64,000 bases of DNA, taken from Mytilisepta virgata (taxonomy: Eukaryota; Mollusca; Bivalvia; Mytilida; Mytilidae). The stretch is taken from the NCBI GenBank assembly GCA_028015205.1, contig CM051514.1, forward strand, positions 49,988,150 through 50,052,149, given 5' to 3'. A model generated the notes under the pieces. The model ran no database searches. It was not told the DNA's origin and saw only the letters and a program-made list of their open reading frames with translations. Below, piece by piece: positions 42,245 to 53,000 of this stretch (the stretch's first letter is position 1; each line of letters begins with the position of its first letter). The translations under genes and the position numbers were made by a program.

Positions 42245-43387
42245 GGTATCAAGACACTTCGGTACCTGGACATTTCGGTACCCGCTGAAAAAGACAATTC
42301 GGTACTGGGAAATTTCGGTACTGAGACATTTCGATACCATATGTGAGACATTTCGGTACTAGAAAAAAAATTATTGTTGACAATTGTTTATTGTTTGTAT
42401 ACATTTTTTCCCAATAAAGAATGTGTTTTTTGTGTTATCAATAAAATGATATAAAATCAACTGATCTGAGTTTTGATTATGTACTTTTAACAATTTGTTA
42501 TAAATCGTGAGATATTATAATTGTATAATTTATGTATGTATCAATAAAGAACTAATAATGATGTTATAACTGTAAAATGAGATATTTGTTTGATGTCAAT
42601 TTCAATAAAGAATTGTTGATTTTGCAATTATCATTATTTAACAATCATCAGTAATTGTTTTTTTGTTTTCACAAGTATTTTAACTGGGACCGTTTTCTTT
42701 TAATCATTTAAATAACATTTTAAATAGTAAAGGAGATCGGCCGATACACAAGCCAAACTTCGAATTTGAGAAATCATGAAACTCTGAATTTTCTTATAAA
42801 ATTGGATGGACTACTAGACACCTTATTCTTCAATATTCTGTAAGAGGTAGCTGACATCCCAATGCAGCTTAGACTAGTATCTGAGGGTAAGCTTCAACGA
42901 CCCCAGAAGAAAAGCTCCAAACAGACACAAGGAAAACTTTTCAATCTGGCAACAGTACAGTGACTGACAGATCTCCGCAAGCCAGTTGCTTAAACAGTCT
43001 ACCTCCGTTTACGGACCGTCTGTGATGTAGACTTTGAACCTTGTAATGAACTTTTTTTTAAAATAGTGCCGTTACTATTGTGTACACGAAACTACATTGA
43101 AATATTGCTGTTTATAAATATTAAACACTTAAAACGATTATTTTCTTTGTTCTTATTATGCCGTGTAGCCTTATAAGGAATCTCGTTATTAAAATTTCAC
43201 GCTTTTAGTGTAATACCCTACAAATATATAACACAATATACTCAGTAATGTTTCAGTACCGAAATGTCTAACGTCAGTACCGAAATGTCCATAGTCAGTA
43301 CCGAATTGTCTCAGTACCGAAGTGTCCATAGTCAGTACCGAATTGTCTTAGTACCGAAATGTCCAGGTACCGAAGTGTCTAGGATTC
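42245..43387. mobile_element. hAT-like TIR element with clustered subterminal repeats, 8-bp target duplication
   Basis: Flanked by identical GAAAAATC (42237-42244 and 43388-43395). The ends contain the shared inverted block GACACTTCGGTACCTGGACA then TTTCGGTAC. Both ends carry several more copies of the 11-bp core CATTTCGGTAC or variants (five at the left, about eight at the right in reverse). 1143 bp, AT-rich middle, no transposase. An 8-bp duplication is typical of hAT elements. Confidence 0.82.
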
Positions 43388-43395
43388 GAAAAATC

Positions 43396-45055
43396 TGCCA
43401 AAAATCTTCTGTTAATATAATTCATTGATGCCAATTTTCATGCACAAGATGTGCACATTTCGTCAATCTACGACTCATCAGTTGTGCTCAAGGCCTAAAA
43501 TGTTGAAAACCAAAACAAAAATTCAAAATGTTGCAGAGCAAAAGGGGTGAAGCCAAAACCATCTAAGTACAGAGCTATCCATTAGAGAGGTGATCCTTAG
43601 TTTTCACAATTTTTATAATTTTGTAACTGTAAATTTTAAGTATCAGTTTAGGGGTAGTATCGCAATACTATCAACTGGGCTGGGGATATCCTGGGGAGTC
43701 CACCAGCAGTGGCATCGACTCAGTGGTACAAATCACTAATTCAGTTGGGATCGCTTGATGGAATGATTGTGTTAAGAGATTTAGACCTATACAAAATAGG
43801 AAACATCAAGTCAAACATATCTAATTATGTCATCTGAACTACTGAAAGTAAGGAATATTGACTTTTCAAAATTGTGTCTGGCAGTATAAACTACGACCAA
43901 TCTGGCTACCTTCGTTGAAAAAAATAATTTAACAAAAATATAGACCAAGTATATGCATTTCATAAATCTTAATTTTGAAAATTGTTCAAGTTTTAATGAA
44001 ATTCTGTCTGGAGGTCTTAAATATTTTATAACGAAGTCCAACTAGTTATCAGAAAAATACGAATATTAAATCATTTATTTTGTGTGACACCAAAAAAATA
44101 AACATTTAGGTGACCGAAAACAATGCAGCACCGATAAATGAGCACCATCACAACATTTTGTCCAAACTGTAACATAAAAAAGTTGAGGAAATACTAAAAT
44201 AAATCTAATACCAGAGAGTAGGAAGGATAGAACAATTGTAATATGTCTAAGTTTATTTTTTTCTCAAATGGGTCTATCAATAATCATAACATAATACACA
44301 AAATGCACAACTAACATAAATTGTTATCAATGAAACAAAATATAGATATGGGGCAAGATGTTCAGAAGTTAACCACAATTTTCAGTTTCAAATTTTCACT
44401 TCCTTCATTATGCCAGAGAACTGAAAATTTTGTGACAAGTTAATCCTATGACTTTGTGTGTCCATGCAAAATTCTGTACAGAAATATTACTTATCAATCA
44501 AAATAATGGAAATTGAAAAAGGTGATTAACCTTTGAACAACTGGGCCATGGACTTCGAATTATACCTCGAAAAAATATATTTTGATGGGAATTATTTTCA
44601 ATTTGCAGTGAATGTGTTAGCTGTGCTAATTATATAATAAAAGTAGTTTTGAAACATAAGACCAAAATCACAAGTCAACACGGAAAAGATGTGACATAAC
44701 TTTCTTTTGACTAGAATTTCGTAGCTTGCCCAAAATAGAAAATATAGGACAGTTCTGTAATGAAACACCGACCAATAAACAACATTATATTCATTATTCT
44801 TACTGCAACACAAAAGTAGAATGTTGTCCTCTAACTGGTGCAGTCAAACTGCGAATATCGGTGATCTTAACAGTGTAAATAATGATAAACTAAATTCATA
44901 CTATGGTGACGTAAATTCTTAAAACATATTGAGTTGTAGTGGAAAGATTTGTCCTGTACCCCCTCCTATTTGTATTATACTTGATGATAGAATACGACCA
45001 AGATCTGAAAGATCCCCCTACTCCGTAAATTTGTCGTTATTGTTCGTAAGACTTT
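43396..45055. other. Intergenic DNA right of the hAT-like element
   Basis: Contains a dispersed repeat (43440-43500, TGCACAAGATGTGCACATTT) and a 34-bp block GAGTCCACCAGCAGTGGCAT at ~43696 that recurs at ~46332. Otherwise no supported gene. Confidence 0.45.
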
Positions 45056-45059
45056 AACT

Positions 45060-45490
45060 TTCCCTTCTTTAGTAGCAATATACCAGCATCTCAGCTTATC
45101 CGATTTTCAAGGGCATGCGTGAGTTACCCTGACTTTCGACAGAGAGGATTACTACTGTCACAAAAGCTTCTTAACCAGGGTTTTATTAGGGATAAGTTGA
45201 TGTCATCACTTAGGAAATTTTACGGTCATCACGAATTGATTGACAAAACTTTATGCAAAACGTGATGACTTCAACTTTCCTATTTTTAACCTTCCTTTCT
45301 TGAGTAGCAATATACCAGCATCGCCTGCATATGGCATCGACGTTTCGCAACTTATCCGATTTTCAAGGGCATGCGTGAGTTACCCTGAAAAAGAGGATTA
45401 CTGCTGTCACAAAAGCTTCTTAACCGGGTTTTAACAGGGATAAGTCATCGCTTAGGAAATTTTACGATCGTCATCACGAATTTATTGACC
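45060..45490 (+). pseudogene. Two adjacent copies of a retroelement C-terminal fragment
   Basis: Copies at ~45060-45235 and ~45262-45490 share TAGCAATATACCAGCATC, TTATCCGATTTTCAAGGGCA and GTCACAAAAGCTTCTTAACC. The second reads FNFPIFNLPFLSSNIPASPA, YGIDVSQLIRFSRACVSYPE before breaking down. The SNIPxSPAYGxxxSQLIRxxR pattern is familiar from the tail of reverse transcriptases of mollusc and cnidarian retroelements. Both copies are broken. The family name is not certain. Confidence 0.55.
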
Positions 45491-46728
45491 GTTACAATGT
45501 TCTAATATCTAAGATGATGTTGGACCTGTTCCCACTGTCGTACCATTTCATGTACCTCCACCGATTTGTGACTTCCACCGTATTAAATCTGTTGAACTTC
45601 ACGACGGATGCCGTTTACGGAGCACGAACTGCTTACTCTTCCGGGGCACCTAGGTTCGCTCCTGGTTTTTATAGGAGTTCGTGTTGTTCATTGTTTTTAG
45701 TTTTCAGTGTTTATTTGTTGTGCTTGTGGTTGTTCATATGTCTTGGCGGGTTTGTCTGTCCAATGGATTACGTTTTTTGATTTGCTTCCTAGGTATATTT
45801 GACCTCTTTTAATAAGAAAAAAAGTGATCAAGAAAAATATTGAGTACTGAAAAAACATTATTTGATATAAATAAATGTAAGGATTACTAAAATGCAAGTA
45901 AGGTCTTGATTGACATTAAGATGGAATCTATTAAAACCTAATATCAAAAGGATGCTGCGACCTTAATTCATGATTTGGTGTTTGTTCCTATTGAAATGTC
46001 TCATTGACCTTTAACCTGCATTATTGCATTTTCATATTTACAGTACTAAAGAAAAAAAAACACCGATTAAACAGTATTCCCATATATCGCTCCCTGAATA
46101 AAAAATTAATTTGTCCGATATACAATAAAGTTTATGTCGCTTTCTATTCAAATTATGGCGTTTGCTTTCCGTTTGTCTGTCATGGTTTAGAAAAAGTCAA
46201 CTATATACATTAAACTTTATTGCATTACTACAAAACAATGTTATCTGATTTGTATATTTTGGCCTTTTCTCCACTGTTTTTGTATATACTACGTCCAATA
46301 TATAAATATATTAAATACCCTCGAGGACTTGGACTCCACCAGCAGTGGCATCGACTCACTGGTTACGATATAATTCTTTGATCCGAAATTTGATTTCATA
46401 TATTGTCAAGCTAAAAAACAAAGTGCAAATTTTGCATATGTCACCAAAAATGTACAATATCGTTGTCAAGTTGTTATTTATGCTCTATTTCAAAAATGAG
46501 ATTTTTGCCTTGAAGGAGCTGTGGTTGGCTTAGAAGTGCGATAAACTTCTTAGGCTACCCTGTTATAAAATCCTTCGTCCCAGGAAAAGACAGTACATTT
46601 TTAAGACAGATAAGACAAATAGTAACACTACTATTGTTGTCAAAAAGAAATTTAAGATCAAGAGTTGAGATTATACTTTTGATAACACAAGGATACGGAT
46701 AGCTTCATCACTACGACATCATAAAAAC

Positions 46729-47021
46729 ATGGCGGTCTTTCAAGGAACTCGTTCTGTAAAGAATAAATTTCTAATTATAATTGGGATCTGTGTTTTATGT
46801 GTTGTATTGGTACTAGCTATTGCAGTTGGTGTTCTTGCTAATAAATCTCCAGAAATTATATACAAGACATCTGCACCAGAAAAGTCGGACTCTACACCAC
46901 CAAAACAAGTTAGAGAAACACAACGGACTTCATGTCAAAAGTGCATTAAAGATCCGAACGCTAAAAATCCAAATTTGGAATATGCAAAGTGTATTTTGGA
47001 TCATTATCCCCTTGTTGATGG
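46729..47021 (+). CDS. Dipeptidase exon 1: cytoplasmic start, membrane helix, stem
   Basis: ATG in context AAACATGGC. Encodes [13 protein letters not shown], hydrophobic [20 protein letters not shown] then GVLA, a Thr/Pro/Lys-rich stem with a CxxC, and ends [10 protein letters not shown]. Donor GG|GTAAGT splits the glycine of GHNDL. Confidence 0.9.
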
Positions 47022-50000
47022 GTAAGTATATTTATCAGTTTTACATTTTAGGAAAATATTACTGAAATTAACCATTATGCTTGTTATTTGAAAGATAAAT
47101 ATTAATATACACTTCGTTGTATTGCACATGGTAGATCTCCTTAGCTAAAATTTGGCTTCCTATTTCGGTATTTTTGGTTGAGTACTTCTTGTTTAATATA
47201 AGTTTGGTTTTTGGTCTTCCAATGTTTCGGTTTTAATGCTGCTGATGAGAGGTAACTCCTTGAAATGCGTCGTATACAGCATAGTATAAATTTACAATAT
47301 CTAACAAGACATTGAACCCGCGCGAGCGCGGGAAAATAAGCATTTTATTTTGTGGTGGCCATGTTGACTATAAAAAGTTGTTGCGGCCATGTCATTCATG
47401 GAACAGTGACTCAATATGGATGTTGTATCAGGCTTTCCATAAACTTTCCTGTCAAGTAGGTGGTATCAACTGATAGTTTCATGTCTATATATGCTGTAGT
47501 ATTCCAGAAATGGATGTTAATGCAAACTTTAACCAAAGTCAATGAAGCGTGAAATGTAGGTCAACGTGACCCGATTGTCATATGGCTGTTCGTTACTACC
47601 GAAGATGTATCCACTGATGAAGTAGACTGTATGCCACGTAGAATTACCAAAATGGACCTTAAGGTTCCATCAAAGTCAAAATCTATGACGAAAACACAAC
47701 CACATAAATTGTCAATTTTTTTATTGTTACAATTAATTCTGAACTGGAACTTGATGAAAAGCTTTCATTAAATACACATTTCATAATGCATTAACTTTTT
47801 CCTTCAGAATAAATATGAAAATGAAATTGTAGATGTAACCATTTCCTTAGTGACGGATGAATTTTTCAAAAGATGCCATGAGTTAGGTAGAGCATATGTT
47901 TGGAAAATAATTGTTCCAATTGTTCCATTGTCATCATGGGCAGGGCATGCGATGCTTAATTTCACAAATATATCCAATAATCAGACGATAAAAGCATTTT
48001 TAGTGTGTGGATGCGTGTGCTGTCCACGTTTATATTTATCAAAGATGTCCGAGATAAATTTCGTCATTAATGATAAAGATGACCATTTGTTAAAAATAGT
48101 TTTATCTAGGGCTTACAGGGAATTGTATGGTAGAGATATATTTAGACAGGTCACATGACAAATAATGTAAAAATAGATAATTGTTGGTTTAACCACTTTG
48201 TGCAGTGTAAACATCCGAGCAATCCAAAAAAAAAAAACCAACTAAGTTAGGAATTCCTCTGAACTTTACCTTACTTCTTCATATAATCTTGAAAGTTCAT
48301 ACCCTTTACAGTTAGGAGAAATTGCGTTATTGTGGAAAAACAATCCTGAATACATGAAGCGGAAACATCCCATTCGAAGGAGAATGTTTTTAATTAGTTT
48401 TATTCTTCTTCCGTAATTTCAAACAGAAATACATTTAAAATATGTGCATACTTGTTTATTTAAATCAATGTGTTAAAATGATGCATTCGAGAACCTTCTA
48501 AGGGATATGTTGGGAGAATTCATACAGGAAAAGTGCATACAAATTCCAATTGCACATAAACAAAATTGCAGTTGAAATTTATAAATGCAGATTGTCAAAT
48601 CCGATAAGGCTTACAGGGAATTGTATGGTAGAGATATATTTAGACAGGTCACATGACAAATAATGTAAAAATAGATAATTGTTGGTTTAACCACTTTGTG
48701 CAGTGTAAACATCCGAGCAATCCAAAAAAAAAAAAACCAACTAAGTTAGGAATTCCTCTGAACTTTACCTTACTTCTTCATATAATCTTGAAAGTTCATA
48801 CCCTTTACAGTTAGGAGAAATTGCGTTATTGTGGAAAAACAATCCTGAATACATGAAGCGGAAACATCCCATTCGAAGGAGAATGTTTTTAATTAGTTTT
48901 ATTCTTCTTCCGTAATTTCAAACAGAAATACATTTAAAATATGTGCATACTTGTTTATTTAAATCAATGTGTTAAAATGATGCATTCGAGAACCTTCTAA
49001 GGGATATGTTGGGAGAATTCATACAGGAAAAGTGCATACAAATTCCAATTGCACATAAACAAAATTGCAGTTGAAATTTATAAATGCAGATTGTCAAATC
49101 CGATAATAACCTTTATAATCTGAACCATACATCGTTTATTTTGAACCACGCGTTTTGCCGCCTATTCGGCTAATTCGTAAATTTAGTATTATAGATATTA
49201 GTATCTTTGGATTGCTATTTTGCTAGTAGGTTATAAATTTTCTAGAAAGATTACATTCAATACCGTTTAGATCTATAAGACGATAAAAGAAAACCAGATA
49301 AATACTTTAAAAAAGCCTTCTACTAACAAACTGGTTTCAGTTGAGATTATTACATTGTACTGACGAATGGTTGTTATCCCTGATAATGCTGATGTTGTGT
49401 TTGAGATATTGTCGAGGAAGACTAGGTACAAGGAAGCTATCTTATATACCGGAGGGCTTCAGGTTTTAATCAGTTTACAGTACAATTTTAATAAAGATGA
49501 TTCAATGATGCATTTTTTAATCACAATTTTGATCCTGAAATTGATCACAAAATTTAGGAGTCTGCTTTTTTAAAATCCTTCCTTGTCATCACACCATTAA
49601 AAAACTAAATCAATTGGTTGTTGCCTTATTCTATAACCTAGAACATCCAAACGACTAAAGAAACCTACTTAATAATGGACTGGACTGCTTTTTTATACAG
49701 AAATAGGAGTGTTCCAGCTAGAATTAAGGGACAGAAGGGCATTTTTTGAATATAAGGGGTACTATAACGCGTTTTCAAATCTGAAAAGGGCAAACAAGAA
49801 CAAATGAACTCTTAAGAAACATCAATTATTCACTTATCTAATGACCTTATAGGAGTTCTGTTAGTTTCTTTGTACTCTGTGTATCAAAGTCTTTTATTGT
49901 GTTTTATATTATAATTATTGCAGAGGACAGAGGGGTGCACCAGAAAATGGACATGGTGCTGTGCTTATTTTAAGCTAGCTGGAACACTGAATAGATATGG

Positions 50001-53000
50001 TGTTATTACAGATATAGTTAAGATAACAATTATACCAAAACGAAATCCAAAAAGTACAAAAATTAGACTTATTGTTGATGATAATTACTCTAATGTTCTG
50101 TGTATACGTGGTCTGATTTGTTTGTTTTAAGCCATAATGACCTAGCGTACGAGTTCTACTCTAATGTTGAGAACAAGGTGTACTCAGTTGACATGAGCCA
50201 AGACTTGAGAAAACAGTATCCAGGTAGAACCAATTATACCCATACAGACATACCACGTATCCGGGAAGGGAAATTATCTGGACAGGTACTTTTATAATAC
50301 AAATATTAAGGTAAATACTTTTATAGTTGGACAAATCTAGTGTGATTGTTATTTCAAAAGTCTTCATTGTTAAGTTTTGACAACTCCGTGATACTACTGA
50401 ATTCAGTGGTTACAACAACAAAAAAACACACCAAATTTACAAACTATTGAATACAGCAAATTTAATACATTTATTTCCTGATTTTATTATGATTATTCAT
50501 TGATTTGTTACAGAAATTACAAGTATTTAGCAAAATTCAAAAATAATAGAAATACTAAGGGTTCATTCCTTGTATTGCACATGGTAGATCTCCTTAGCTA
50601 AAATTTGGCTTCCTATTTCGGTATTTTTGGTTGAGTACTTCGTGTTTAATATAAGTTTGGTTTTTGGTCTTCCAAATGTTTCGGTTTTAATGCTGCTGAT
50701 GAGAGGTAACTCCTTGAAATGCGTCGTATACAGCATAGTATAAATTTACTATATCTAATATTAGTATCTTTGGATTGTTATTTTATTATACAGAAAATAT
50801 ATATTTTTCATATTACATGTATTTTTTATCCTTTGGAAAGTTTAAGTTATAACTTCTCGATAATATACATGTATAGCAAATTATAACCAACAAAAATATA
50901 CACCAAAAATTGTTTGAGCCAACGATTTAGCAGAAGTTCAGAGTATCGTCCAAGTATTTTCCTTTGACTATTAAGAAACTTTTTAACCCTTTAACACCTA
51001 CTAATTTCAAAGCAGTTTGTGTCTTCATAAAATGCCCATTAGAGCTAAGGAGCGAAGACTCTACATACCGAATAAAATCAGCTTTAAATGATTTCCTTTT
51101 GATACTGTTTTGTTATTTTGCGTGTATATGCCATTGTAATGTATTGTATTTGTGTGTATATGCCTAACCCTAAGTTGGTTTATTTGCCTTAATAAAGTCT
51201 CATAATGTTGATAGTCAGACGCAAGCCATTTTTCTTTTGTGCTTATAATCGCTACTGACGCTTCAGAAAACCATTGCTTGACTTTCCAGTTTGGACAGTA
51301 ATATTATTCGCTTGGAGGAGGGACAGATTTTGTTGAATTCTTTAATTCTTTATATTTTTGCTATAATTTACGTGTTTTATAAAACTGTGATCTTACAGTT
51401 TTTTGTCTATATATGTATCCTGCACCACACAACATACATATGCTCGCTCGAGGAGGGACAGATTTTGTTGAATTCGTATCACATTATATATTTTTGCTAT
51501 AATTTACCTGTTTTATAAATCTGTGATCTTACAGTTTTTGGTCTATATATGTATCCTGCACCACACAACGTACAACTGCTCGCTCGAGGAGGGACACATT
51601 TTGTTGAATTCGTATCACATATATTTTTGCTATAATTTACGTGTTTTATAAATCTGTGATCTTACAGTTTTGGTCTATATTTATATCCTGCACCACACAA
51701 CATACAAATGCTCGCTTCGAGGAGGGACAGATTTTGTTGAATTCGTATCACATTATATATTTTTGCTATAATTTACATGTTTTATAAAACTGTTAACTTA
51801 CAGTTTTGGTCTATATTTGTATCCTGCACCACACAACATACAAATGCTGTCCAACGAACGTTAGAACAGATAGATGTCATTAAGAAGCTTGTACATAAGT
51901 ATTCAAGTTTCTTTAAGTTTGTTACAACTGCTGATGGTAAGAACATTATTATATTAAGAAGCTTGTACAAATGTATTCCACGTTCTTTAAGTTTGTTACA
52001 ACTGCTGATTGTAAGGACATTATTATATTAAGAAGCTTGTACAAATGTATTCCACTTTCTTTAAGTTTGTTACATCTGCTGATGGTAAGAACACTATTAT
52101 AGTAAGAAGCTTGTACAAATGTATTCCAGGGTCTTTAAGTTTATTACAACTGCTGATGGTAAGGACATTATTATATTAGGAAGCTTGTACAAATGTATTC
52201 CACGTTCTTTAAGTTTATTACAACTGCTGATGGTAAGAACATTATTATATTAAGAAGCTTGTACAAATGTATTCCACTTTCTTTAAGTTTATTACAACTG
52301 CTGATGGTAAGAACATTATTATATTAAGAAGCTTGTACAAATGTATTCCACTTTCTTTAAGTTTGTTACTACTGCTGGTGGTAAGGACATTATTATATTT
52401 TGAAGCTTGTACAAATGTATTCCACTTTCTTTAAGTTTGTTACAACTGCTGCTGGTTAGAACATTATTATATTTTGAAGCTTGTACAAATGTATTCCACT
52501 TTCTTTAAGTTTGTTACAACTGCTGATGGTACGAAATTTATTATATTAAGAAGCTTGTACAAATGTATTCCACTTTCTTTAAGTTTGTTACTACTGCTGG
52601 TGGTAAGAACATTATTATATTAAGAAGCTTGTACAAATGTTCTCCACTTTCTTTAAGTTTATTACAACTGCTGGTGGTAAGAACATTATTATATTAAGAA
52701 GATTGTACAAATGTATTCCACTTTCTTTAAGTTTGTTACTACTGCTGATGGTAAGAACATTATTATATTAAGAAGATTGTACAAATGTATTCCACTTTCT
52801 TTAAGTTTGGTACAACTGCTGATGGTAAGGACATTATTATATTAAGAAGTTTGTTCAAATGTATTCCACTTTCTTTAAGTTTGTTACTACTGCTGGTGGT
52901 AAGGACATTATTATATTAAGAAGCTTGTACAAATGTATTCCACTTTCTTTAAGTTTGTTACACTGCTGATGGTAAGAACATTATTATATTAAGAAGCTTG

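Larger units (their letters stand above)
47305..49195 (-). mobile_element. Non-autonomous Helitron, copy B (with internal duplication)
   Basis: Read on the minus strand it begins TCTATAATACTAAATTTACG and ends CCCGCGCTCGCGCGGG, TTCAATGT, CTTG before T. It is longer (1891 bp) than copies A and C because a 498-bp block is duplicated in tandem (48111-48608 and 48609-49106). The 3' terminus is CTTG where the others have CTAG. Lies in dipeptidase intron 1. Confidence 0.88.

Noticed and set aside
47580..48158. A two-exon host gene inside the Helitron
   Set aside because: The donor-like CCAC|GTAAAT and acceptor-like CTTCAG leave incompatible phases, copy B has lost the GT, and no start codon is visible; treated as captured, decayed sequence.
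49367..49573. Possible extra dipeptidase exon (frame from 49367)
   Set aside because: No similarity to the DPEP fold, and exon 1 joins exon 2 exactly at GHNDL without it.
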